This document shows positions 7,165 through 14,704 of a stretch of DNA of 19,404 nucleotides, piece after piece (the stretch's first letter is position 1; every line of letters begins with the position of its first letter). Under the pieces are notes generated by a model. That model saw only the letters and a program-made list of their open reading frames with translations, was not told the DNA's origin and searched no databases. This stretch comes from JAVBKX01 sp031553835 (GTDB lineage: Bacteria > Bacteroidota > Bacteroidia > Bacteroidales > Azobacteroidaceae), in contig JAVBKX010000013.1 of the NCBI GenBank assembly GCA_031553835.1, forward strand, positions 1 through 19,404, read 5' to 3'. A program made the translations under genes and the position numbers.

Positions 7165-8328
7165 ATGAGACGAAGACTTAGAATGGGAATGGTTGGGGGC
7201 GGAAGTCGCGCCTTCATTGGAGCAGTGCATCGTTTGGCCGCTTTTATGGATAATCAGTGCGAATTGGTTTGCGGATGTTTTAGTACCGATCCGGAAGTGT
7301 CGCTATCATCCGGCCGCTCTTATTTTTTGCCTGATCATCGTATCTACAAAACCTATCAGGAAATGATTGAGAAAGAAGCGCAACTGTCCGAAAATGAGCG
7401 AATGGACTTTGTGAGTATCGTTACCCCGAATCATTTGCATTTCGAACCGGCGATGATGGCGCTTGAACGGGGCTTTCATGTGGTGATGGACAAACCGATG
7501 ACTTTTAGCCTGGAAGAAGCCAAACAATTAAAAGCGAAAGTAGATGAAACCGGTTTGGTATTTGCACTTACCCATACTTATACAGGTTATCCTGCGGTCA
7601 AAGATGCCAAAGCGCGTGTGGCCCGCGGTGATTTCGGAAAAATCAGGAAAATATATGTTGAGTACCCGCAAGGGTGGCTTTCCCAACGAATTGAATTAGA
7701 AAGCGGAAATAATGCCGGATGGCGGACAGATCCCAACCGTTCGGGCAAAGCAGGGTCTATGGGAGATATCGGAACGCATGCCTGGCATTTAGCTGAATAT
7801 ATAACAGGACTGAAAGTAACCGAATTGTGTGCCGAAATTAAAGCTTTTGTCCCCGGGCGCCCGATTGATGATGATGGCGCAGCATTACTCCGGTATGAAA
7901 ACGGTGCTACCGGGGTACTTATTGCCTCGCAAGTGGCTGCAGGAGAGGCAAATGGTCTGTTCATACGCGTGTATGGCGAAAAAGGAGGATTGGAATGGAA
8001 GCAGATGAATCCGAATATTCTGATACTCAAATGGGGGGATCGTCCAACGGAAATTATCGATGTCGGAAGTAATGGATACATGTCGGATATCGCATTGTAT
8101 AATACCCGTACACCGGGCGGACATCCGGAAGGATATATTGAAGCATTTGCAAATATTTACCGCAATTTTGCCCATACGGTTCAAGCTAAATCAGGAGGAG
8201 AGGAACCGAAACCCGAATGGCTCGATTTTCCGAATGTCAACGATGGTTTGCGGGGAATGCAATTTATTGAAACCATTGTTACTGCCGGATATGACGACAG
8301 CCGCAAATGGGTAAAATGGATCGAATAA
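7165..8328 (+). CDS. Gfo/Idh/MocA family oxidoreductase (cytoplasmic)
   Basis: 387 residues from the ATG at 7165, which gives an N-terminus that starts directly at the Rossmann strand (RMGMVGGGSRAF, G8 to G13). The fold is an NAD(P)-binding domain followed by a Gfo/Idh/MocA alpha/beta substrate domain. Where the family usually has EKP, this protein has MDKP (D109, K110, P111), keeping the catalytic-type lysine. The second motif, GDIGTHAWH (D201, H205), is intact. Members oxidise or reduce a hydroxyl of sugars, inositols or glycosides. There is no signal peptide, so it is cytosolic. It is followed after 16 bp by a sugar isomerase/epimerase gene, almost certainly co-transcribed, suggesting coupled oxidation and epimerisation of a sugar. 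The substrate cannot be read from the sequence. Confidence 0.93.
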   Translation: MRRRLRMGMVGGGSRAFIGAVHRLAAFMDNQCELVCGCFSTDPEVSLSSGRSYFLPDHRIYKTYQEMIEKEAQLSENERMDFVSIVTPNHLHFEPAMMALERGFHVVMDKPMTFSLEEAKQLKAKVDETGLVFALTHTYTGYPAVKDAKARVARGDFGKIRKIYVEYPQGWLSQRIELESGNNAGWRTDPNRSGKAGSMGDIGTHAWHLAEYITGLKVTELCAEIKAFVPGRPIDDDGAALLRYENGATGVLIASQVAAGEANGLFIRVYGEKGGLEWKQMNPNILILKWGDRPTEIIDVGSNGYMSDIALYNTRTPGGHPEGYIEAFANIYRNFAHTVQAKSGGEEPKPEWLDFPNVNDGLRGMQFIETIVTAGYDDSRKWVKWIE

Positions 8329-8344
8329 TTTTATTTTCAATACC

Positions 8345-9325
8345 ATGAGACCAGTAACATTATGTACTCTCCAATGGGGAGATCTCCCCTTGGAAATCGT
8401 TTGCCAGAAAGCGAAAACGTTCGGATACGATGGACTTGAATTGGGACTTCCTGCCCACCTGGATGTCAGGCAAACCGATTCTGACTATTACAAGGGAATT
8501 AAAGATTTACTTTCCAGATATAATCTGAAATTATTTGCGATTTCGGCTCATTTGACGAGTCAGGCGATTTGTGATCATATCAATGAACGGCATCAGAGCA
8601 TTTTACCCGATTATATTTGGGGAGATGGAAATTCCGAAGGAGTAAAAAAACGTGCGGCAGAAGAATTGGTCCGGGCTGCACATGCTGCAAAAGCATTAGG
8701 CATTCATGTTGTGAACGGATTTACCGGAAGTTCGATTTGGCATTTGCTGTATTCTTTTCCTCCGGTAACCGACCGGATGATTGCCCGGGGATATGAAGAT
8801 TTTGCCTGCCGTTTTCTCCCTGTTTTAGACGAATTTCAAAAATTAGGAGTGAAATTTGCCCTTGAAGTTCATCCTACAGAAATTGCTTTCGACACTTTTT
8901 CTGCGCAACGAGCTTTGGATGCAATCGGACATCATCCTGCCTTCGGATTCAATTTCGATCCGAGTCATTTGGCTTATCAGGGAGTAGATTATGTGAATTT
9001 CATTTATCATTTTCCGGAGAGAATTTATCATGTACACATGAAAGACGTACATTGGAGCGATACGCCAAAACAAGTTGGCGTGTTTGGCGGACATGTTCCA
9101 TTCGGGGATCCGAAAAGGTATTGGAATTTCCGCAGTTTGGGACGAGGAAAAGTTCAATTCGAAGAAATCATACGCGCTTTGAATGCCATTGGATACCAGG
9201 GTCCGCTTTCTGTGGAATGGGAAGATAGCGGAATGGACAGGGAACAGGGAGCTGCGGAGTCCTGTAAATTTGTCAAAACGATTGATTTCAAACCGTCGGC
9301 TATAGCGTTTGATGCAAACTTTTAA
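8345..9325 (+). CDS. Sugar phosphate isomerase/epimerase family protein (xylose-isomerase-like TIM barrel)
   Basis: 326 residues, ATG at 8345, 16 bp after the preceding oxidoreductase. It belongs to the AP-endonuclease-2/xylose-isomerase-like TIM barrel family. The usual metal-site residues are visible at strand ends: E174 (FALEVHPTE), D205 and H208 (GFNFDPSHL), H231 (YHVHMKD) and E291 (LSVEWED). Such enzymes isomerise or epimerise free or keto sugars, and some act as dehydratases or lyases. Pairing with Gfo/Idh/MocA enzymes is common in inositol and keto-glycoside pathways. No signal peptide, so cytoplasmic. The stop codon is followed within 4 bp by the heptamer inverted repeat, which may end transcription. 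Confidence 0.92.
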   Translation: MRPVTLCTLQWGDLPLEIVCQKAKTFGYDGLELGLPAHLDVRQTDSDYYKGIKDLLSRYNLKLFAISAHLTSQAICDHINERHQSILPDYIWGDGNSEGVKKRAAEELVRAAHAAKALGIHVVNGFTGSSIWHLLYSFPPVTDRMIARGYEDFACRFLPVLDEFQKLGVKFALEVHPTEIAFDTFSAQRALDAIGHHPAFGFNFDPSHLAYQGVDYVNFIYHFPERIYHVHMKDVHWSDTPKQVGVFGGHVPFGDPKRYWNFRSLGRGKVQFEEIIRALNAIGYQGPLSVEWEDSGMDREQGAAESCKFVKTIDFKPSAIAFDANF

Positions 9326-9328
9326 TTT

Positions 9329-9525
9329 GGGCACAGGGTACAAGGTACAAGGTACAGGGTACAAGGTGTAAGGTATGAGGCAAAGGGCTAAAGGCAAAGG
9401 GCTAAAGATGTGTTATGTGTATTTTCTTTCGCCCTTCGCCTTTTGCCCTGTAACCTTGTACCCTGTACCTTGTACCTTGTACCTTGTACCCTGTACCTTA
9501 TGCCCAGCACCTTTAGCCCTTTGCC
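9329..9525. repeat. Heptamer-repeat inverted element A between convergent genes
   Basis: The left arm (9329-9405) is eleven in-register heptamers such as GGGTACA, AGGTACA, AGGCAAA and GGGCTAA. The right arm (9428-9525) is fourteen heptamers of the inverse type: TTCGCCC, TTGTACC (four copies), CTGTACC, TTTAGCC, CTTTGCC. Read in the right-arm direction most units fit T[TG]NRCCY. The 18-22 nt between the arms is not repetitive. The element fills the whole gap between two convergent stop codons (9323-9325 and 9526-9528), so it could act as a bidirectional terminator or as 3' end protection. Function is inference; the repeat structure is directly visible. Confidence 0.92.
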
Positions 9526-10890
9526 TTACATCGGCGCTCCCGGCTCTTTTCCCGGCACAGGCGCCACACCTTCGTGGTAGTCGGGCAGTGATCCCATGGC
9601 ATAGGTTTCGGGACCATAACGTAAGTTCGAAGCCATGATTTCTTCCCATGTGATCGGTTTTCCCGTATAAGCGGCTTCCCGTCCCTGAATGGCGACCAAT
9701 GTTGAATAAGCTAGGTCTTCGGCCTGATTGATTTTTTTATTCAAACGAATGGATTCGACGAAATGGATATGTTCCTGATCATAAGGATTATTGACCGGAT
9801 CTTTTTCATAATCATATTTCCATAGTATATTTCCACTATAATCCACAATAGAAATTGCATTATGATCATTTAGTAAAGCGACTCCTTTGGTACCATATAC
9901 TTGTTCGGAAACATTACCGTCGCAACCATCGATTTGTCGTGCTGTGGTCAGCATCCGTTTATTATCTTCGTAGTAATAATCAACACTGAAAAAGTCGTAA
10001 ATATCGCCGGTCAATCTTCTGGCACGCCCTCCGAAACCTACCGCTCTGATGGGACGCATGTTGGTAAACCAGGTAACAATATCGATATTATGTATTGCTT
10101 GATCTAATAAGTGGTCTCCGCTCAACCATTTGATATTGAACCAGTTTCTGATGCAATACTCCATGTCGCTCCATTCCGGACGTTTCTTTTTATTCCACCA
10201 CGCTCCTTGGTCCCAATGAGCAGAGGCAGAAACAACATCTCCGATGATGCCGCTCCTGACTTGAATCAACGCTTCCCAATAATCTTTCCGGTGACGACGC
10301 TGGTTACCTGTAATCACGGTCAATCCTTTGGTTGTGGCAACTTTTGCAGCAGCGATTACCGTGCGGATACCTGTAGGGTCAACAGCACAAGGTTTCTCCA
10401 TGAAAATATGCTTTCCGGCTTCTACTGCCGCTTTGAATTGTTCCGGGCGAAAATGGGTGGGTGTACATAGCAAAACAACATCGATTTCCGGCATCGCCAT
10501 TACCTTTGTATAGGCATCAAATCCAAGGAAACAATTAGCGTCGGCGACTTCATTGTTGCATTGTTCTTTCAATACCTTCCGACAACCATCCATCCTGTCT
10601 GCAAAAATATCAACCAATGCTATGATTGACACATTAGGTCCGGCTTTCAGAAATTGTGTGGCAGCACCGGTTCCCCGGTCTCCGCAACCAATCAGGGCCG
10701 CTTTTAGCGGTTTTCCATCGGGTGCGATTTTTACAAAAGAATACATGCCCACTTCTTCGGGTTTTATCGCTTTTGTAGATGCAGAACTTTTTTCTTTTCC
10801 ACTACAGGAAGTTAGTCCGGGAACCATTCCAAGAGGAAGGCTGGCGCCCAATAAAGCCGTTCCGGCTAAAAAATCTCGTCGTTTCATCAT
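9526..10890 (-). CDS. Tat-exported Gfo/Idh/MocA family oxidoreductase
   Basis: 454 residues. The N-terminus MMKRRDFLAGTALLGAS carries a twin-arginine signal (R4, R5) and a lipobox-like LTSC with C29, so it is probably folded with its cofactor in the cytosol, exported by Tat and perhaps lipid-anchored. Rossmann motif GCGDRGTG at 68-75; EKP at 165-167; second motif GDHLLDQAIHNID with D263 and H267. All key family residues are present. Tat-exported members are common in Bacteroidota and act on glycosides or sugars in the periplasm, with tightly held NAD(P). The start could equally be the next codon, also ATG. It converges with the isomerase gene and diverges from the nitroreductase gene; heptamer repeat elements lie on both sides. 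A near -7 box (TTGCTTTG, one mismatch) lies at 10930-10923. Confidence 0.93.
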   Translation of the reverse strand: MMKRRDFLAGTALLGASLPLGMVPGLTSCSGKEKSSASTKAIKPEEVGMYSFVKIAPDGKPLKAALIGCGDRGTGAATQFLKAGPNVSIIALVDIFADRMDGCRKVLKEQCNNEVADANCFLGFDAYTKVMAMPEIDVVLLCTPTHFRPEQFKAAVEAGKHIFMEKPCAVDPTGIRTVIAAAKVATTKGLTVITGNQRRHRKDYWEALIQVRSGIIGDVVSASAHWDQGAWWNKKKRPEWSDMEYCIRNWFNIKWLSGDHLLDQAIHNIDIVTWFTNMRPIRAVGFGGRARRLTGDIYDFFSVDYYYEDNKRMLTTARQIDGCDGNVSEQVYGTKGVALLNDHNAISIVDYSGNILWKYDYEKDPVNNPYDQEHIHFVESIRLNKKINQAEDLAYSTLVAIQGREAAYTGKPITWEEIMASNLRYGPETYAMGSLPDYHEGVAPVPGKEPGAPM

Positions 10891-11234
10891 TCAATATTTA
10901 TAAGTTAATTTTATGGTAATTACAAAGCAACATTAGTTTATTATTTTGGGCGAAAGGCTAAGGGCTAAGGGCTAAAGATAGCTTACGTACATTGTCATTC
11001 GCCTTTCGCCTTGTACCCTTCGCCTTGTACCCTGTACCTTATGCCTTTTGCCGGAAAATAAAAACATAAAACGATTTGAAAAAAGCATTTATTTGTTTTA
11101 AGCGGATTTGAGACGCACAAATATAGATAGATTCTTCTTGTCGAATTGTTAAATTTATTTAATTAAAATCTCTTTTGCTACAGATTACTTATTTTTACAA
11201 ACAGGAAGCATTTAATTTTAAAAACGCCAATATC
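10891..11234. other. Divergent intergenic region holding heptamer element B
   Basis: This 344-bp gap carries the near -7 box for the minus-strand oxidoreductase (10930-10923), heptamer element B (10948-11054), and about 180 bp of AT-rich sequence. I could not find an exact TAnnTTTG box for the nitroreductase gene; the leader just before its ATG ends in AATATC like those of other genes here. No coding sequence is supported. Confidence 0.5.
10948..11054. repeat. Heptamer-repeat inverted element B
   Basis: Four heptamers on the left (10948-10975: GGGCGAA, AGGCTAA, GGGCTAA twice) and eight on the right (10997-11052: ATTCGCC, TTTCGCC, TTGTACC, CTTCGCC, TTGTACC, CTGTACC, TTATGCC, TTTTGCC) surround a short non-repetitive centre (10980-11000). 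It has the same unit vocabulary and the same overall design as the element at 9329-9525 but is shorter. Here it lies between divergent promoters, so a terminator role is less obvious than for element A. Confidence 0.9.
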
Positions 11235-11828
11235 ATGAACAAATGGATTTTAACACTGCTGTCCGCCGGATTTATTTTTTCCGTTTCAGCGCAAGACATT
11301 AAATTACCTGCACCTCAAAAAACAGGTGGAAAACCTTTGATGGAAGCATTGAATCTTCGTCAGACTACACGTGAATTTGCTACTAAAGAATTGGATAAAC
11401 AAACCCTGTCTGATTTACTTTGGGCAGCGTATGGATTCAATCGTCCGGACAAACGCGTGGTTCCTTCAGCTAACAACAAACAGGAAATCGATTTATATGT
11501 TTGTTTGAAATCCGGTATTTATTTTTACGATGCGAAAGCCAATATTCTGGTTCAAAAAGTAAAAGGAGATCATCGGAAAAGCATGGGAAAACAAGATTTT
11601 GTGTGGAATGCGCCTCTAAATATATTTTTAGTCGGAAATTCGAATATTTCGGGGAGCTACCAAATAGATAGCGGATTTATTGTACAAAATGTTTATCTGT
11701 TTTGTGCATCCGAAGGCTTGGCAACGGTTGTCCGTGGATATTTTGATGCTAAAGAAATTCACGATCTGATGAACTTTACAGATGATCAAGTGGTTGTAAT
11801 AACACAAACTGTTGGATATAAAAAATAA
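11235..11828 (+). CDS. Exported nitroreductase-family protein
   Basis: 197 residues from the ATG at 11235, chosen because it starts a Sec signal peptide (MNKWILTLLSAGFIFSVSAQ). The mature protein reads as a nitroreductase/SagB-type FMN fold: LRQTTREFATKELDKQTLSD (R42, R46, typical flavin-contacting start), LLWAAYGFNR, the VVPSANNKQEIDLYV segment, and a C-terminal VVVITQTVGYKK that matches the family's closing strand. Members reduce or oxidise small molecules with FMN. Presence of a signal peptide is odd for a flavoenzyme that normally works in the cytosol; similar exported forms appear to occur in Bacteroidota. The serine hydrolase gene follows after 21 bp and is likely co-transcribed. Substrate unknown. 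Confidence 0.85.
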   Translation: MNKWILTLLSAGFIFSVSAQDIKLPAPQKTGGKPLMEALNLRQTTREFATKELDKQTLSDLLWAAYGFNRPDKRVVPSANNKQEIDLYVCLKSGIYFYDAKANILVQKVKGDHRKSMGKQDFVWNAPLNIFLVGNSNISGSYQIDSGFIVQNVYLFCASEGLATVVRGYFDAKEIHDLMNFTDDQVVVITQTVGYKK

Positions 11829-11849
11829 CAACCATTAAAATTTGTGTTT

Positions 11850-13130
11850 ATGAAAGTATTTGGAGGTTTTTTAATTATCGTGAGTTGTTCCGTGCATGTT
11901 CTTTTGGCACAGTCTCAACCCCAGTCTTTTGATTATGACAGACCGGTACAAAATGTGAACATATCGGAAGATCGTTTGATTTACATTAATAATTTGTTGC
12001 AGGAATATGTTGATCGAGGAATAATTCCTCATGCTTTAACTTTTGTCGCCCGTAATGGGGTCGTGATCCATAACAAAGCCTTTGGATGGAGCAATATTGA
12101 AAATAAAACCGCATTAAAAAAAGGGGACATTTTTCGTAATTATTCGCAAACAAAAGCCATTGTAAGTGTAGCATTGATGACTTTGTTTGAACAGGGAAAA
12201 TTTGAACTGGATGATCCCGTGTCCAACTATTTTCCGGAATGTTCCAATCAGGTATTGACCGAATTAAAAGAAGATGGTACTTATACCACCCGTCCTGCGG
12301 CGCGGCCGATGACTATCCGGCATTTACTGAGTCATACTTCCGGATTTTTGGGTAATCGTGAATTACAAACCATTAAGGAAGGATTGATGAAGAAGCGGAA
12401 TAATAAACCGTATCAACGCTTAATGGATGAAATAAGGGATGAATTGGCATTGCCTTTGGCCTTTGATCCGGGAACGCAATGGAGTTATCATCCTTCAACG
12501 GATGTGTGTGGTGTCCTGATTGAATATTTTTCAGGAAAATCTTTACGAGAATATGTAAAGGAAACTATTTTGGAGCCTTTGGGAATGAAAGACACAGACT
12601 GGTATTATCCGGATAATTATAAGTCCAGGTTTGTCACGGCCTATCATGAAAATAAAAAAGAAGACAAGTTAGAACCTCAAACAGATGTGTGGAGTGGCAG
12701 GAATCCATTTTCAAAAGACACCGAATATTGTCAGGGCGGGACCGGTTTGAATGGTACTATAGAAGATTATGCCCGTTTTTGCCAGATGATTCTCAATGGG
12801 GGAACATTCAATGGTAAACGTATTTTGGGGCGACGTACGATAGAAATGATGTCTGTCGATCAATTGCCTCATCCGGATGAATTTAGCCGGGGTTTCTGTT
12901 TTGGATTGGGATTTCAGATTTATCCGGGACCGGAAGCACCCGGTCGTCGTCCGATCGCCGATCATACTTCCATGATTTCTCCGGGATCTTTGTCCTGGGG
13001 AGGATATTACAATACCGATTATCTTATTGATCCGAAAGAAAATATAATTATTTTGTTATATACCAACCGCATTCCGGATACAAGAATTTGGGAAAATTTT
13101 TTGAGTACGGTCTATCAGGCAATAGAATAA
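11850..13130 (+). CDS. Exported serine hydrolase (beta-lactamase/class C-like, SxxK)
   Basis: 426 residues from the ATG at 11850; a GTG two codons upstream is also possible but the ATG begins the signal peptide (MKVFGGFLIIVSCSVHVLLA). The active-site SxxK is S99-Q-T-K102 in NYSQTKAIVSVALM, followed by the usual LDDPVSNYFPE. R157-HLLSHTSG is the conserved family signature, WSYHPSTDVCG (Y213) takes the position of the YxN element, and LSWGGYYNTDYLIDP near the C-terminus stands where the KTG-like strand lies. The family includes class C beta-lactamases, esterases and D-aminopeptidases; close activity cannot be chosen. It acts in the periplasm or at the surface. Preceded by the nitroreductase gene (21 bp) and followed by a strong terminator. 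Confidence 0.9.
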   Translation: MKVFGGFLIIVSCSVHVLLAQSQPQSFDYDRPVQNVNISEDRLIYINNLLQEYVDRGIIPHALTFVARNGVVIHNKAFGWSNIENKTALKKGDIFRNYSQTKAIVSVALMTLFEQGKFELDDPVSNYFPECSNQVLTELKEDGTYTTRPAARPMTIRHLLSHTSGFLGNRELQTIKEGLMKKRNNKPYQRLMDEIRDELALPLAFDPGTQWSYHPSTDVCGVLIEYFSGKSLREYVKETILEPLGMKDTDWYYPDNYKSRFVTAYHENKKEDKLEPQTDVWSGRNPFSKDTEYCQGGTGLNGTIEDYARFCQMILNGGTFNGKRILGRRTIEMMSVDQLPHPDEFSRGFCFGLGFQIYPGPEAPGRRPIADHTSMISPGSLSWGGYYNTDYLIDPKENIIILLYTNRIPDTRIWENFLSTVYQAIE

Positions 13131-13141
13131 CTTCTGTAAAA

Positions 13142-13179
13142 CAAAGAGGGTGTGTCAAAAGTCCGACGCACCCTCTTTG
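13142..13179. terminator. Bidirectional intrinsic terminator
   Basis: CAAAGAGGGTGTGTC (13142-13156) pairs with 13165-13179 to form a 15-bp stem with one G-T wobble and an 8-nt loop. It is flanked by A-rich sequence on the left and TTTG on the right. It sits between convergent stop codons at 13130 and 13195 and so serves both the serine hydrolase operon and the SusCD operon. Confidence 0.9.
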
Positions 13180-13194
13180 TTTGAGATTGAAGTT

Positions 13195-13959
13195 TTACTT
13201 TTCAGTAATTGGAGGTTTTGTAGAAGGGTTATCTTCCGGTAAACCGGTATATCGATAACCTGAAAATTTCCAATGTTCTTCCCAACCATCTGCATTTGTT
13301 CTGCTTCCGTCTTTTACTCTCCATCCGTATTCCGGAACGCCAGGAACAATCCATTCATCTTCTGGAATCTGATAACTTTCAATCGTTAAATATTCAGCAT
13401 AAGTAGTAATCGCTAAATACACGCTATCAGACACATTGCCACCAATGGTAGTTGCTCCTTTGGAAATGATTTTGCCTTCATCAATAGACAGGCGTGAGTA
13501 GAGTTGGACACCCGGAACTTCTTCTCCTGCTTCCGTTGGCTCGTCAAGATCGGAAGGGCTATAAAAATCGTCATCTATTATTATCAAATATTCATCATCA
13601 TTTAGAGATGTGCTACTGGCAATATTAGGAGTCGATGAGGTCGCATTAAAGTTGGAAGAACTTCCTTCCACAGAAAATTTTCCTTTGACATGGTAAGATA
13701 TTCCTTCTTCTTTATTTATTGCAACATAAGAATCAATAATAATTTGATTTTGTGCATTTGTAGCAGAATTATAAATCATCAAGTTGTTACCGTCTCTAAT
13801 AGTCTGGTCATCATCCGAATATTCGTCACAAGTAGTAGCGACTACATATCGACCGTCATATTCTGAAGTATTCGTGTACCAATTGTCAACATCTTCAAAG
13901 CAAGATGTAAACAATGCGGCCATTATAGTTATCGCAAAACAATATTCTATCTTTTTCAT
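13195..13959 (-). CDS. Lipid-binding-like (calycin-type) surface lipoprotein, last gene of SusCD operon
   Basis: 254 residues with a lipoprotein signal peptide ending LFTSC (C20) followed by acidic residues (FEDVD), as in Bacteroidota lipoproteins sent to the cell surface. The body is beta-rich with long acidic linkers (NDDEYLIIIDDDF, DEPTEAGEE). The ending HWKFSGYRYTGLPED matches the end of the Bacteroidota 'lipid-binding putative hydrolase' family (PF12888 type; SGYRRTG-ED endings), so it probably folds as a calycin-like barrel. No catalytic residues are evident despite the family name. It lies 7 bp after the DUF5012-like gene, last in the operon, and 15 bp from the terminator. Likely an accessory subunit of the SusCD importer; ligand unknown. 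Confidence 0.75.
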   Translation of the reverse strand: MKKIEYCFAITIMAALFTSCFEDVDNWYTNTSEYDGRYVVATTCDEYSDDDQTIRDGNNLMIYNSATNAQNQIIIDSYVAINKEEGISYHVKGKFSVEGSSSNFNATSSTPNIASSTSLNDDEYLIIIDDDFYSPSDLDEPTEAGEEVPGVQLYSRLSIDEGKIISKGATTIGGNVSDSVYLAITTYAEYLTIESYQIPEDEWIVPGVPEYGWRVKDGSRTNADGWEEHWKFSGYRYTGLPEDNPSTKPPITEK

Positions 13960-13966
13960 ATTCTAT

Positions 13967-14686
13967 TTATTTTTCCAATTTTAATACTACATGAAAATCA
14001 AATGTGCCTGCATAATATGCATCCCAGGTTATTTCTCCTGTTTCAGGATTGTATTTCCCGTTTTCCAGTTTATCCAAACCATCACCCCAAGCATCAATGT
14101 AACTTGAAATTAATGTGATTGAATTGTCTTCATTCAGAGCGAAATATCCGCTCATTCCCATTATGCTGTAACCATATTGCGGATATACGCGTTCTGCATA
14201 ATAACCGGCGAAAAAATCGTCGATTTGAAAGAAACCGGGCGCCAAATAAGTAATGGTACTATGATATCCTGGATAAAGTACTTCAGCCCCCGAAGCAATA
14301 TTTATACGTTTTGTTCCTTCCTGGCCAATATATTTGCCTGAAAGATCAGTAGTAACGCTGGGATTACAAACAATCACATTGCGAACCGCTCTCGATTTCA
14401 AGCTGTCGTTATTAGTTGCAGTATATTCGACCGTGTACATTCCCATTGTTTCATAATCCACATTGCTTTCAACGGTTACTGTCGAGGTCACATCTTTACC
14501 CGGGAGAGTTGCCACTACGCCCGGATCGACATAAGGCTCTCCCACTTGCACAATGGTCGGATTCTCTCCATTAATTTCAAATTCTACATAATATGTAATG
14601 TCAGAAATATTTTCCGTTTCTTTTTCACAAGAGAAAGATAGAAACACGGAAATTATTATTAGGCCATATTTATATAATACTTTCAT
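13967..14686 (-). CDS. DUF5011/DUF5012 (BT_2262-like) surface lipoprotein
   Basis: 239 residues. Signal peptide with lipobox FLSFSC (C20) followed by EKETE, close to the Bacteroidota lipoprotein export signal for the surface. Residues about 35-110 are an Ig-like DUF5011-type domain (VGEPYVDPGVVATLPGKDVT, MGMYTVEYTATNND, AVRNVIVCNP). From PSVTTDLSGKYIGQEG onward a C-terminal beta-barrel-like region resembles the BT_2262 family. This pairing of a DUF5012-like and a lipid-binding-like lipoprotein downstream of SusC and SusD is a recurrent Bacteroidota arrangement. It starts 18 bp after the SusD stop and ends 7 bp before the next start. Role: probable accessory protein at the outer-membrane transporter. 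Confidence 0.78.
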   Translation of the reverse strand: MKVLYKYGLIIISVFLSFSCEKETENISDITYYVEFEINGENPTIVQVGEPYVDPGVVATLPGKDVTSTVTVESNVDYETMGMYTVEYTATNNDSLKSRAVRNVIVCNPSVTTDLSGKYIGQEGTKRINIASGAEVLYPGYHSTITYLAPGFFQIDDFFAGYYAERVYPQYGYSIMGMSGYFALNEDNSITLISSYIDAWGDGLDKLENGKYNPETGEITWDAYYAGTFDFHVVLKLEK

Positions 14687-14704
14687 ATTTGTTATTTTTA
14701 AAGA

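Noticed and set aside
7587..8184. Antisense open frames of 164 and 99 codons within the oxidoreductase gene
   Set aside because: The sense frame is a clear Gfo/Idh/MocA protein; the antisense peptides lack domain features or promoters.
9375..9649. Overlapping open frames of 87 and 78 codons on both strands
   Set aside because: They are translations of the heptamer repeats (runs of VPCTLY and KVQGTGY type peptides), not proteins.
9329..11054. Possible CRISPR array or VNTR locus
   Set aside because: Units are 7 bp with no spacers and occur in inverted arms, so this is not CRISPR; no cas genes are present.
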